From assembly GCA_033557465.1 (NCBI GenBank), contig CM066035.1:918912235-918976234 (forward strand): a DNA stretch of 64,000 nt, read 5' to 3'. Numbering within the stretch: the first letter of the stretch is position 1; the number at the start of each line of letters is the position of its first letter. Below, one piece after another: positions 1 through 10,481 of this stretch. The notes under the pieces are model-generated. The model was not told the origin of the DNA, did no database searches, and worked only from the letters and a program-made list of their open reading frames with translations. Source of the stretch: Ichthyophis bannanicus (taxonomy: Eukaryota > Chordata > Amphibia > Gymnophiona > Ichthyophiidae). The position numbers were made by a program, and so were the translations under genes.

Positions 1-420
1 GGAAACGGATAGGAAGCCAATGAAGAGACTTGAGAAGAGGGGTAATATGAGCATGACGAGGCTGACGGAAGATTAGCTGCGCGGCAGTGTGTTGAACAGA
101 CTGAAGGGAAGAGAGATGATTCAGCGGTTCAGGAAGTGAGTTCCAGATGATGGGTGCAAAGAGGGTGAAGGCTCTGTTGCATGTTTGCTGAGTGTTTTTG
201 GTTTTGATAGCTGGGATAAGGAGGAGATTCTGATTGTTGGATCTTCGTGATCTTAAGTCTGGAACTTTGCTTATTAAATTTTGTAGATCGGTTAGAATTG
301 GTTCTGCAGGAGTTTGAAGATGTTGATGACTACCTTGTATAGAATTCTTTGTGGTATAGGAAGTCAGTGGAGGGATTTTAGTATGGGTGGGATTTGATCA
401 TATCTAGAAGAGCTGGCGCT
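1..420 (-). repeat. L2-clade LINE remnants (C-terminal RT region)
   Basis: Read on the minus strand, about 1-110 encodes a peptide of the type [14 protein letters not shown] followed by HWLP, which closely matches the L2 LINE at 31.6 kb. About 120-200 encodes the NRAF...WNSLP motif that ends such proteins. The two motifs are in reverse order relative to an intact element, so this is probably two adjacent fragments or a rearranged copy. No open frame survives. Confidence 0.55.
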
Positions 421-1374
421 AAGCCTGGTGGCAGTATTCTGGACCATCTGGAGAGGGTAAAGGGATTGTTTGGGGTGGCCTTGCTACAGTATATTGTAAT
501 AGTCCAGGTGTGGTGTAATTATGGGGTAATCTTTGCGGGGTTAAGGAGTGGAGGGTGTGAGGATCAGGGGGCCCATTTGCGCCACACTTCACCTCAGATG
601 ACCCTTGTGGTCCTGTACCCAATCCAGAGCAAAGATTTGGCGCTATGAGATAAGTAAAATACAGTAATAAGATTTAGCTTTTCTTTTCTTTTTCTTTTTA
701 CATTAAGAGCAATTTAAAATTTAGGCTTTTGTGTGCATTTTGCATACCCATTGTGCTACTGTTCAGCACAGTTGCTTTGCCGCTAATTTTCCCCTGCTAA
801 TTATGCTTACCACATCGGCAGTAAGATTAGCGCTGCACTAAAGGACAGCACAGCTAACGATATCAGGGTTTACAGAAGCAGTCATCCTTGATACTGGCAG
901 GAGGGAATCTTTCATAATGTTACAACATTTGTTTTATTGCTCTACCGACTTTCTCCTTCCTCATCCATTTGCAGTCTCCAATTCCTCGCCTCCCTTCAGA
1001 CAAACACTCTCCAGCCCAGCGGCATTTGCAGCACATTGTGGGAGTTTGAGGCATTTTGAAAATCAGACAACCACCCCCAGTCTCCTTACTAATTTGTCAA
1101 ATGACCCATAAAAGAGCAAATAGAGATGTTTCTTTTGGGATTTCATACTTTGAGATGTCCCTTAGAAACACATGAAAGGAAACACAAATATTCAGAGAGT
1201 CAAACCGGATTATCAGTCTCCAGCTATCCACGTTTGTCACTGCCCAGCAATCTCTGCCTGTCCAGGCACAGCATATTTGGCTCTTCCTGGAAGTAGTTTC
1301 TAGTTTGAATCTACGAGGAGCAACCGAGTGACAGTTTCTGGAGAACTTCGCTTGCATCTCAGTGTATCATTGAA
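421..1374. other. no recognisable gene or repeat
   Basis: AT-rich sequence. The short open frames have no recognisable motif, codon signature or splice context, and I see no repeat termini. Confidence 0.5.
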
Positions 1375-1382
1375 TTTACAGT

Positions 1383-1565
1383 CAGGGCCGGCCCAACCAT
1401 TAAGCAAACTAGGCGTTCACCTAGAGCAGCAAGTTCTTGGGGGGTGGGGCGGCAAAGAGTAAAGTAGTCAAAGTTAAATAATAGATGTTGACAGCAAGAT
1501 GGGGGTTGTAAAGCTGAAGGTTTGCCTGGCGCTAGCACCTTTAACCTACTCTGGAGCTGGCCCTG
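1383..1565. mobile_element. hAT-type MITE, 183 bp, with 8-bp target duplication
   Basis: The element begins CAGGGCCGGCCC and ends GAGCTGGCCCTG, giving imperfect terminal inverted repeats. It is flanked on both sides by TTTACAGT (1375-1382 and 1566-1573), a perfect 8-bp target-site duplication, which is the hAT hallmark. It has no coding capacity. The termini and the subterminal CCATTA-GCAAACTAGG and GGCGGCA segments recur in the decayed copy at 58110-58281 and at the ends of the larger elements at 17554 and 49865, so these belong to one group. Confidence 0.9.
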
Positions 1566-2040
1566 TTTACAGTTCATGTTCCACCTATCCTAAAAACCTT
1601 CATCAATTCAAAAAAGAACTCAAAACCTACCTCTTCTCTGAACATTTTGAAATCCCCTACCTCCAGAGAGCCACCCCCCAGCAATCACAGAAACATTCCC
1701 ACAAAACTCATGAAATCACAAATGACTAACTCAGACAGACCCTCCGCTATTAATACACATGTCTTACGATGGAAAAGGAAAAAATCCAAACTTACACAAG
1801 TTCAGTTGAAATATATGTTTAATGTCTATTGTCCTCTGTAACATATTGTTTATTGTTCTTTGTAAATAGTTCCATGTAAATAGTTTTGAAACTGTTCCGT
1901 GCAATGTTACCTGTACATAGTTACAAATACCGTTCTATGTAAAGTATACAGAAGTATACAAAATTGTTAACTGTTCCATGTAAACCGCCCTTGATCTCTG
2001 GAAGGGGCGGTATAGAAGAATTAGATAAATAAATAAATAA
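1566..2040 (+). repeat. 3' end of an L2-clade LINE
   Basis: Starts in the final codons of the reverse-transcriptase ORF (a peptide like FKKELKTYLFSEHFE, comparable to the last residues of the LINE at 12.5-15.6 kb). It runs through an AT-rich 3'UTR to the shared terminus TGTAAACCGC...CTGGAAGGGGCGGTATA and ends in an AATA/AAATA tail near 2040. It is heavily 5' truncated and directly abuts the hAT MITE. Confidence 0.75.
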
Positions 2041-2350
2041 AACAAACCAGTACATACAATACTAACATGTCCGAATAGTGCATTTCAGAAAACTAAGCGC
2101 TGGCCTAACGTCAGTCATCTCCAGCATCTGTGTTTGACTGCTCTGAAACATGTGCTGTTAAAATGCCCGTTGCTTCAAGTGAAAATGTAAAAAATGTGTC
2201 AGCCTTAGTACTCCTGAGGTCATTATAAATGCGCCACTCTCTTTAACGTAATCAGAAGGAACACTATTCACGGCAATAATGCATCTCTTGTCACCTGATT
2301 TGATGGCCATCCATACACATTAGTCTGGCACGTATATATTTAAGCTGATT
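2041..2350. other. no recognisable feature
   Basis: No open frame, repeat terminus or RNA motif recognised. Confidence 0.4.
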
Positions 2351-2545
2351 GTGATTGTGTTTAAGATCCTTCAAGGGGCATCTTTAACTCATCTCAAAGC
2401 ACTGTTAGAGGTGCCTCAAGCCTCATGTCCCCTCCATACCCCACAGCAGCGCCTTCGTGTAACTTGTTCACTGAGACCAATTTACAGGGCTAGGTTTCGA
2501 GACCGTGCATTTTCACATGCCTTGTCTCTTGGTATATGAGCAATG
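2351..2545 (+). repeat. possible LINE RT C-terminal fragment
   Basis: The translation contains FKILQGASLTHLKALLEV and a later RDRAFSHAL, which resembles the region just before the end of L2/Rex1-type reverse transcriptases (F..LHG..P.YL..LL, then RAFS.AAP..WN). The open frame stops soon after and nothing else of an element is visible. Confidence 0.35.
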
Positions 2546-2727
2546 ACTGCTACATGCCTGTTTACTCAAATATCCAAAAGGTCAACCATACAAAGAACAG
2601 ACAATTTAAAATTCTCCAACTATATTTTTGTCAGATGGAAAGCCAAGAGAGGGAGAACCCACTCTCCTGCAGCAAACTGTCCTTCTAATCAATTATATTA
2701 GAGACAAAGCTTGTTAAAATATATAGG

Positions 2728-3456
2728 GCCCAATATTCTGTTGGGTGGGCTATGCGCTATGTTGGTGCATAGCCCTGCCCGCTGACCTCTAAATCCGGAT
2801 ATTTAATGCCACGGCGACAACACTGAATGTCTGGGTTAGGCGCTGTTTGGAGTCAGACGCAGAGACTAACCAGGTAGCAGCGAGGGGACATGGGATGAGG
2901 GTGAAGGGAGGTAGATTCAGGAGTGATATGCGGAAATATTTCTTTAGGGAAAGAGTGGTGGATCCGTGGAATAGTCTCCCAGTGGAGGTGGTAGAGATGA
3001 GGACAGTAACTGAATTCAAAAAAGCATGGGACCAACACAGAGGATCTCTAAAGGGAAAAAGGGGACTGTTGTAGTTGCTGATATGGAAGGACAGACTAGA
3101 TAGGCCATGTGGTCTTTTTCTGTCGTCATATTTCTATGTTTCTATGATATTGGACCGCTATTCAGTTAGCAGCCATGGTTAGAACTAGGCGAGCCTAGTT
3201 TTAGCTGTGGAGGGCTAACTGGGTAGCAGTCCAATATCACCACTACTTGGTTATCGGGACTCCTCGCCTCTGCTCAGCTCCACCTTGGAACGCCCCCAAC
3301 AAGCCCTGATGCTACCCAGATAGCATTAGGTCATGTAGGGGAAATAGGAGTATTCAACGGCACTAACTGTGTAGGAGCCGTTAAATATTCTCAGTTAAGG
3401 CATTTACATGGTTTATTGGGCTCTAAACCGTGTAAATTCATTTTGAATATCGGGCC
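2728..3456. mobile_element. candidate PIF/Harbinger-like element with GGCCCRATATTC termini
   Basis: The left end reads GGGCCCAATATTC and the right end, reverse complemented, GGCCCGATATTC, so there are about 12 bp of inverted terminal similarity. The flanks are A/T only (ATATA and ATAA), which fits a short TWA-like duplication, but no exact one can be fixed. The interior contains a CR1 fragment (2808-3150) and a short inverted repeat around 3148-3237 (GATATTGGAC...GTCCAATATC). No transposase is present. Confidence 0.4.
2808..3150 (+). repeat. CR1-like LINE 3' fragment
   Basis: The open frame at 2847-3074 encodes FRSDMRKYFFRERVVDPWN, SLPVEVVEM and EFKKAWD, the usual C-terminus of CR1-type reverse transcriptases. 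It is followed by the characteristic tail encoding DRLDRPCGLF...YFYVSM and ending TTTCTATGTTTCTATGA. It is 5' truncated. Confidence 0.65.
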
Positions 3457-4640
3457 ATAATCACACTTAGCTTGCATAGCACTGTTGGAGCAAAGTTGCG
3501 AGGCACCTCATGACGTGTCACGTTTCGAGCTGTCATTTAGTCAGACCATCTCTGCATCAGGTACCATGTAGCCTTTTGCTCCCACGAAACAGGCAAGCGC
3601 TTCTGAATCCATGAAACCGCTCAAACGTTTTGAAGTGGTCCACTTTGCAGCGACTATTGATCGGCTCCTGTTGTCCATGAAGACCCTGGCCATTTTCCAT
3701 GCAGTCATTGTATATTTTGTGAGACCACTTTGGCAGGTTCAACTTGGTTGGTCCCACACACTGGCAAGGTTTTTTACACTTGATGGCATACCACATGTTC
3801 ATTTGATTTTGTAGTTTATCTCCTCCTTTGCCCTGGTGGACTTAAGTATATACTGTAGGTAAGACCACCAGGTCTGTTAGGATCCGCTTAGGAGAACACT
3901 CTTCTCGTGTCAACACGACAACTTTATCAGCTCCGATTATAGCTCACTGTCGAGTTTCAACACAATTTTCAGGATTTTAGATGGTGCAATATTGACTATG
4001 TTCCTGATGATCCACAGAAGGGAGATTGGGTGTCCAAGTTACAATGGTTAGAACAACATCGGATCTTTAATTTACGAACTGTCACTCCCTCAAAACTGAA
4101 TTTAGACCAAGATTGGCCAAGTCTTTAGTACTTAAGTTCATTTGCATACAGCCGTCACGTTTCCCATGGTGACGGGACCGGACCCGAGACAAAAGGCATA
4201 GATGACATCAGATACCCACCACTTCAAAATGTCTGAGTGGTTTCATGGGAGCAAAAGGCTACATGGTACCTGATGCAGAGCTGGTCTGACTGAATGACAG
4301 TTTGAAACATGACACGTCGTGCGATGCCTCGCAACTTTGCTCCATTAGCGCTATGCAAGCTTAGTGTGATTGTATATTTGAACGGGCATTGTTTCTAATA
4401 AAATTGATTAAAAGGACGGTTTACTGCAGGAGAATAGGCTCTCCCTTTCTTGGCGTTCCATCCGACAAAAATATAGTTAGAGAATTATAAATTGTCTACT
4501 CTTTGTATCATCAACCTTTTTGATATTTGAGTACTTGTCGAGGTGGACATATTGGGATTTTTGCGGTTTTGGACTGTTTGGGAAGCAAGTCAGCTCAACT
4601 CTGTTGATGATAGCGCTTCCCTTTTCCCATGGTTCAAACA
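3456..4640 (+). mobile_element. Penelope-like element remnant (3' end) with inverted terminal copies
   Basis: At about 3960-4125 the plus strand encodes EQHRIFNLRTVTP and KLNLDQDW. These match the extreme C-terminus of Penelope-like proteins; compare EQRWIFKVNILHPYGLNSS in the larger element at 9.66-9.71 kb. The fragment is bracketed by a ~120-bp inverted repeat (about 3465-3590 and 4250-4372). No RT or GIY-YIG domain remains. Confidence 0.6.
3465..4372. repeat. inverted repeat, arms ~120 bp, bracketing the Penelope remnant
   Basis: The left arm (about 3465-3590) and right arm (about 4250-4372) are reverse complements with scattered mismatches. Shared blocks include CGAGGCA, ACGTGTCA and GGTACCATGTAGCCTTTTGC. 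Both arms contain CTGACT(A/G)AATGACAG followed by CGAAACGTG or TGAAACATG, a layout reminiscent of decayed hammerhead motifs in Penelope terminal repeats. Confidence 0.65.
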
Positions 4641-4683
4641 GCTGATCGGAACTGCAAGGGAGGAACAGGAGAGGCACTAGGCT

Positions 4684-4758
4684 GTAAATGCAAATCAGAT
4701 TTTAAATTGTCTGTATATGAATGCCAGAAGTCTTAAAAATAAAATTGAAGAGTTAGAA
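4684..4758 (+). repeat. short CR1 ORF2 5' fragment
   Basis: Encodes MNARSLKNKIEELE, the start of the CR1 endonuclease domain (compare NARSLKNKMGELE at about 34.85 kb, minus). It joins directly to an opposite-strand CR1 tail at 4759. Confidence 0.6.
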
Positions 4759-5136
4759 CATAAGAACACAAAAATTACCATTCTACATCTGATCAAAAGT
4801 CCCTCAAGCCCGGTATCCTGTGTCCAAAAGCGGCCAATCCAGGTCGCAAGTACCTGGCAATACCCAAAACGTAGACAGATTTTATGCTACTTACCTCTAG
4901 GAATAAGCAATGGCTTTCTTCAAGTCTACATTAACGATTTAAGGACTTTTCTTCCTGGAACTTGACCAAAACTTGTTTAAACTCAGCTATGCTAATTGCT
5001 TTTACCACCTCATTTAGCAATGAGTTCCAGAGCTTAACTATATGGTGCATGAAAAAATGTTTTTTTTCTATTTGTTTTAAAAGTATGGTTTTGTAACTTC
5101 ATGGCATGACCCCCTACGCTATGTAATTTCAGAAAG
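4759..5136 (-). repeat. CR1 LINE 3' end
   Basis: Begins CATAAGAACA and contains the block TCAAGCCCGGTATCCTGTGTCC...CAATCCAGGTCGCAAGTACCTGGCA, also seen at 31.73 kb and 63.85 kb. It continues into minus-strand RT C-terminal codons (LWNSLL, FFFMHHIV type). It is older and more mutated than the 31.7-kb copy and ends where DIRS-A begins. Confidence 0.75.
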
Positions 5137-5139
5137 AGT

Positions 5140-5450
5140 AAAAGCATAGTTACTCACCTGTAGCAGGTGTTCTCTGTGAACTGCAGGAATAAGTCCTCAT
5201 GTATGGGGTGATGACACTAACGGAGCCCCGCACGGAATGCTCCCCAGCTTCCAAAGGAAGCCTTTGGCGTGCCATCTTCTCCAGTCAAATCACATAGCGG
5301 GAGCCAAAAGGCAACTCCCTGGGAAGGTGGGAGGGTTGTGACGACTTATTCCTGCTGTTCACTGAGAACACCTGCTATAGGCGAGTAACTATGCTTTCTC
5401 TGTGAACAAGCAGGAAATAAGTCCTTATGTATGGGACTCCCAAGCTACAG
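5140..5450 (-). repeat. DIRS-A 3' inverted terminus and internal complementary region
   Basis: About 5141-5205 (AGCATAGTTACTCACCTG..., GCAGGAATAAGTCCTCAT) is the reverse complement of about 5340-5394. It is followed by a further partial copy (TGTGAACAAGCAGGAAATAAGTCCTTATGTATGGG). This palindrome plus complementary-region layout is repeated at 16.02 and 36.84 kb and is the structure expected at the 3' end of DIRS elements. Confidence 0.8.
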
Positions 5451-5579
5451 GCTACTATAACCCAAGGAGAAAAACAGCCCAACAGGGCACCGAACTGTAG
5501 AAGCCAGAAAGAACAGTAAAGTAATTCCTCTGAGGGACTCATCTGATTCAGTATCCTCAGCAGACATCGACCTGAGGTG

Positions 5580-6060
5580 CTTTGCAGGTAGTCTGGACAA
5601 ACGGAAGAGCCGGTGAGCATGGCCTGGCCAAAATTGTTGCCCCATCAGGAATCCCCATCCAGACAGTAATGGGCTGTGAAGGTATGAACCGAGGACCTTG
5701 TAGCAGCCTTGAAGATTTCCTCTGCAGAGACAGAGTGGAAGTTAGCCACCGACGCAGCCATCGTACAGACATTGTGAGTCATGACATGACCTTCAAGGCT
5801 CAACCCAGCCTGGGCATGTGTGTGAGCAATGCAGTCCGCTAGCCAGAGGGATAGCGTATGCTTCGAGACCATGGCACCTAGCCTACTGGGATCGAAGGAA
5901 ATGAACAGCTGGGTGGACTGCTGGTATGCCTTCATACCTCCCAGGTAGAAGGCTAGAGTCCGCTTGCAGTCTAAGGTATGCAAGACTATTGACTGGCTGA
6001 GATGGAATGCCGAGACCACCTTCGGCAGAAAACGGGTGCCTGCGGAGCACCACCTTGTTC
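5580..6060 (-). pseudogene. DIRS-A tyrosine recombinase remnant
   Basis: The minus-strand frame 5645-6019 encodes the C-terminal catalytic region of a DIRS tyrosine recombinase: LHTLDCKRTLAFYL, then FISFDPSRLGAMVSKHTLS, then HNVCTMAAS and ATRSSVHTFTAHYCL. In DIRS-B the equivalent box reads HSVRAKAAS, so the conserved H-x-x-R arginine is a cysteine here. The frame breaks on both sides. Known role of the family: the recombinase joins a circular DNA intermediate to the genome in place of an integrase. This copy should be inactive. Confidence 0.75.
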
Positions 6061-6399
6061 TGGTGAAATCTGGTGTACAGAGTGTGAGTGACCAGAGCTT
6101 AGAGCTTGTTGATGCATCGTGCAGACATCACTGTCACTAGGAAATGGACCTTCCAGGTCAGGAGTTTCAGAGGGCATGAGTCCAGTGACTCGAATGGGGC
6201 CAGCATTAGCTGGGCGAGTACCACATTGTGATCCCAGGAGATCATTGGGAGTTTGAGCAGGGGCTGCAAGAGGAGCAGGCCTCTTATGAATCAGGCCACA
6301 AGAGGCTGGGCTGAGATGGGCTTCACCCCGCATCCGATGATACGCCCCTATCGTGCTGAGGTGAACTTACACCAAATTGGACCTCAGGCCGGAGTCAGA

Positions 6400-7462
6400 G
6401 AGATGCAGGATGTACTCCAGCAGCTGGTTCACAGTGCAGCAGAAGGGGTCTAGTGCCCTACCCGTGCACCAGGCGGAAAACCTACCCCACTTGAGTGCAT
6501 AGGCCTTGCGGGACTCCAGCAGGATGTTGGTAATGCCCTCGGGGAGATAAAGCTCAATGAGAACTACCCTCTCAGCATCCACAATGTAAGGGCCAGCGAG
6601 CAAACATTGGGATGCAGCAAGGTTCTGAGAGCTGCAGCAGCAGTGGGAACCAGGGCTGTCAAGGCCAGTAGGGGGTGATGAGGATCATGGAGCCCCCTTT
6701 GGCACGAAGCTTCAGAAGGATTTTCACCATGAGTGGTATCAGAGGGTATGAATACAGCAAACCCTTCCCCAAGTGGAAGAGGAAGGCATCAAGGACAGGC
6801 AGTTGCTGGCCGGTCTCTGAACCGGGCTACCTGGGCATTGTGTGTCATGGTGAAAAGATCTAACACATGAGTGCCCCACTCCTGGAAGATCCAGTATACC
6901 ACTGCCCTTTTGAGGGTCCACTCATGTGGCTGAAGCACCTAGCTGAGTTGATCTGCCGGGCTGTTGAGCTTGCCGGGTAGATAAGTCATTCTGAGGTCCA
7001 TGTCATGGAACAGGGTGAACTTCCACAGGTGAACAACATCCCGGCACAGGAGGTACGAGCCCCTGCCCCCTGATTGTTCACATAGAACATTGCTACCTGG
7101 TAGCCTATTTGAATTAGGATCACCCAATTGGCCAGGTGCACCTGAAAGGTGCTGAAGGCATTTGCTATGGCCCGGAGCTCGAGGAAATTAATTTGATGCA
7201 GGCTCTCCCTCTTGGTCCACAGGCCCCGGGTGTACAGGACATCCAGATGCATTCCCCAGCCGAGTTTGGATGCATCCATCTTCAGTGTCTTGTGGGGGAC
7301 CTGCCGACTGGAACGGAAGGCTTTGCAGCACATTTTCCAACTTTAGTCACCAGGCAAGGAACTGCACTAGTGGGGTGGTGACCATTATCCTGTCTCGAAG
7401 GCGGCCTGATATGTGCTTCCATTGCATACTTAAGGTCCACTGGGCCTGCCACATGGAGAGGT
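6400..7462 (-). pseudogene. DIRS-A RNase H and connection region, broken
   Basis: About 6986-7333 encodes KMDASKLGWGMHLD, then INFLELRAI and MFYVNNQG, the RNase H motifs of DIRS elements. About 6939-7030 encodes RMTYLPGKLNSPADQLS, the usual end of the RNase H domain. The frame is interrupted by stops and shifts. The right edge is the 12-bp target duplication of the nested Penelope element. Confidence 0.75.
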
Positions 7463-7472
7463 TTCCCATTTA

Positions 7473-8050
7473 GTGGTAAATATATCGGGCAAGGTTTTAA
7501 CCTCAGCCCAGAGTAAACTTTTGGATCGCGGTTTGTCCTTTGTACCAACGATTCAACATGATCCTTTCCAATTTAGGGTAGATCTTGAGGCTTTGATACG
7601 CAAATTGAGTTTAAAGTCTTATTTTGCTCAACAACCTTCAGCCTCCCCAGTAGATTCTTTGTCATCGAGGTTGAGATCTGACAGGAGAGTACTACTTCCT
7701 GTAAAGTCCACTTGGATGCCACCTGAACCCATTCCTCCAGCTTTACAAGTGTTTAAAGAAATGGTTTTGATGGAAGTAGCCGAATTGTAAAAAAGCCAAC
7801 ATGTAAAACAATTTAGAAGTGTAATACCTCGAGAAGAACGTATGGCCTTGAAAGAACTTCGAACAAGGTCGGACATTGTAATCCGTCGGGCGGATAAAGG
7901 AGGTGCTGTGGTTGTTCTTAGTCGAGAGGATTATTTGGAAGAAGCCCAACGACATCTTTTGGATGCTCATGTTTATGAAAAAATCACCGAAGATCCTACT
8001 ATGTCTCTTCAAAAAGTAATACATGAGAGTACTCATTTTGCTTTTTAACA
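7473..8050 (+). pseudogene. PLE N-terminal region, with in-frame stops
   Basis: The first open segment (7473-7790) encodes LLDRGLSFVPT, a conserved opening motif of Penelope/Neptune-type proteins, and ends at a TAA at 7788-7790. The reading continues in the same direction from 7842 with RRADKGGAVVVLSREDYLEEA, the conserved ADKGGA box upstream of the RT. It then meets another stop at 8046-8048. No other start would explain this pattern, so these are decay lesions within one ancestral ORF. Confidence 0.8.
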
Positions 8051-8102
8051 TAAGGTAATTTCCAAAAAAGAACTAATTTTTCTGAACATCAAAGCTCCCT
8101 CA

Positions 8103-8996
8103 ATGGCTCATTTTTATCTTGTTCCAAAAATACATAAGCGCCTTGAAAAACCTCCGAGTAGACCGATTGTGTCAACAAGAGGCACAATTTTAGAGCCTTT
8201 GTCAGTATATCTTGATTCTTTTTTGCGTCCGCTATTAGTGGAAATACCTTCATACATCAGAGATACCTCTCATTTTTTAGAGATAATGGAACAACAAAAA
8301 GAGTGGGCAGCGGACCCAGAAGTGATTTTGATGACTCTCGATATCACAGCGCTATATACTAGCATACCTCAAGTGGAAGCGTTTCTCACGGTAGAAGCAC
8401 AGTTAATGAAGAGAGGAGATTTATCAGCAGCCATGTTATCTTTTTTGATGGATTTGACACGCCTGATTGTTTTTCAAAATCACTTTGTTTTTGAGTCCAC
8501 CATTTACAAACAAATCTCAGGCATAGCTATGGGAGCCACCTGTGCTCCATCTATTGCCAACTTGTTTATGGGAGACTTTGAACAACAATGGCTTACTAAA
8601 TCCCCGTTCTTACAGAATATTAAACTTTGGGCTCGGTTTATAGACGATGTCTTTCTCTTGTGGAAGGGTTCACAGGATTCAGCGCTTACATTTATTCAAT
8701 GGCTGAACGGCTGCAATAATGCAATACAATTTACGTACAGCATTGCGACCACTACAATCATTTTTTTAGATGTTCAGATTGAGAAGGCGCCTCAGGGATG
8801 GGTCTCTGCCGTCTATAAAAAGCCCATAGCTAGAAATACCTTCCTGCATTATGCGAGTGGCCACCCAATAGGACTGAAAAACAGTCTTCCTTTTTCTCAG
8901 TTTTTACGCTTTCGTCGCAACTGTTCGGACACGGAGGAATTCAAAATTCAATCTAAAAAACTGATGATAGATTTTTTTGGATCGGGGATATCCTAG
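8103..8996 (+). pseudogene. PLE reverse transcriptase domain
   Basis: Open for 297 codons. RT motifs in order: FYLVPKIHK at the start, RPIVS, the first catalytic Asp in LDITALYTSIP (D80), the GIAMGATCAPSIANLFM box, and the catalytic FIDDV box (D181-D182). YKKPIARNTFLHYASGHP, the PLE-specific thumb motif, follows. Upstream stops and a frameshift at about 8,975 separate it from the N-terminal and endonuclease parts. In the family this enzyme copies its RNA at a DNA break, and it is related to telomerase. Confidence 0.85.
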
Positions 8997-9740
8997 CCAT
9001 ATTATCAAAAAAGCATACAAGCGTGCTTTGTATAACGATCGAGCTTGGCTGCTTGGACCTAGACCGGAGAAAGTGATAGAACAGTCAGAAGAACATGTGA
9101 ATCTTATTACTCGATTTTCTCCACTGAGCCATAAAATTCAAAAAATAATTTCAAAACATGGAAATATATTGAAGACGACCCCTGGCTTAGCAGAGAAAAC
9201 TGTCCGCTGTGTTTGGCAACGAAATGTAAACCTTAAAGAACAGCTCAGCCCGGCAGTTTTGCGACCACTTGTAAATGTAGAAGAGGGGCTACCACCGCGA
9301 GGACATATGAAATGTGGAGAATGTACCATCCGTGAGGTTACGGAAGAAATAACTGAGTTTACTTATTTAGGGAATACTTACATTTTGAAACATACTACAT
9401 CATGTACCACAACTTCTGTTATTTATGCAATCCGGTGCCCGTGCAGTAAACTCTACATTGGAAAAACAACGAGGGCTTTTAAAACACAGATACTAGAACA
9501 CAAAAGTCGTCTACGATGTAAAATTCTGACAGCTCCTCTAAGTTCAACACTGCATCGATTTGCGGCATGATTTTGATCAGTTACGGTGTTTCTGCATAGA
9601 TCACATTCGGATAGCCACACGAGGCAAGACCCTGGATGAGACCCTCCTGTCTTGTGAACAGCGCTGGATTTTTAAAGTCAATATTTTGCACCCTTATGGC
9701 TTAAATTCTTCCATAGAATGGAAGGTTTGTCTTTAATTTC
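8977..9740 (+). pseudogene. PLE linker and GIY-YIG endonuclease domain
   Basis: The open frame 8977-9570 carries SHIIKKAYKRA, then a CGEC cysteine pair, then the GIY-YIG-like core IYAIRCPCSKLYIGKTTR (residues 149-166) and LEHKS with the catalytic Glu at about residue 174. After a frame change the C-terminus EQRWIFKVNILHPYGLNSS appears at about 9655-9710. The GIY-YIG domain nicks target DNA in this family. The domain residues are intact but the ORF is broken. Confidence 0.8.
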
Positions 9741-10039
9741 TGGAAGCTCAAGAGCAGGATATTATTGGATAATGTGGACCAATGGGCTTGCCTCATACCA
9801 GCTACAAAATGGTGAATGAGTCAGTTAGACCGCATGCGCGGCGTTTTTTGACATTAGAAGCACATGAGCTGAAATGCGGGCAGCAGAAAATAGAGAAAAT
9901 TGAGTAAGTTAGACCATAGGTTTATTTAGCAGATACTCTTGATGTCATGTTATTTTTAAAGTACACAATGCCTTCGAGTCACAGTGGGTTGACAGTTCAG
10001 AGCTCAATGATAATGATGTTTTTGTATATATTTTTAGAC

Positions 10040-10078
10040 CCTCCTGATGAAACTCCTAGCGGAGTGAAACGCTACAAA
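10040..10078 (+). ncRNA. hammerhead-ribozyme-like motif in the PLE 3' region
   Basis: CTGATGA (10044-10050) and GAAAC (10066-10070) are separated by a 5-bp hairpin, ACTCC (10052-10056), loop TAGC, GGAGT (10061-10065). This is the catalytic core arrangement of a hammerhead ribozyme, CUGANGA, stem II, GAAA. Penelope-like elements are known to carry hammerheads in their terminal regions. One extra A lies between the core and stem II. Stems I and III cannot be drawn confidently from sequence alone, so activity is unknown. Confidence 0.6.
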
Positions 10079-10481
10079 GGTGCCGGGGGAGGCGTAGAGG
10101 CGGAAGATCAAAGCATCAATAAGCTAAGAGCTTCAAAAGATTTCAATAATATTATTAGTTTGAAAATATAAGCAGTGGGGAAAGGAGGTTTTTTATGAGC
10201 AAGATAAAAAAGAAAAAAAACGGAATTTTCAGGTTGGTCGTTGATGTTACCATGCGCCAATGCTAGACTTTCAATCAAGCATTAGCTCGAGCGCACACAT
10301 GGGTCTGAGACCTCCTGTTGTTTAATTATGAATTGCTCATAAAACCACTATCCATCGGGAAGAGATTATCCCACTTTGATTTTTTTGTGTTTGTTTCTAT
10401 TTGGAGTAATTTCAACTTGATTTTAGATTCTATACTCCGAGACGACCACTATTATTTTTGTATTACTATACATGGAGAGGT

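Larger units (their letters stand above)
7463..10469 (+). mobile_element. Penelope-like element (PLE) with RT and GIY-YIG domains
   Basis: Flanked by a perfect 12-bp duplication ACATGGAGAGGT (7451-7462 and 10470-10481) that is part of the host DIRS-A sequence. It codes on the plus strand for an N-terminal domain, a Penelope-type reverse transcriptase and a GIY-YIG endonuclease, all in one broken ORF. A non-coding 3' region of about 700 bp follows. PLEs are a retroelement class distinct from LINEs and LTR elements. At about 3.0 kb and with all domains present this copy is close to complete, but stops and a frameshift make it a dead copy. Confidence 0.9.

Noticed and set aside
1097..1357. 86-codon minus-strand open frame
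   Set aside because: No recognisable motif, start context or splice evidence; expected by chance in this length of sequence.
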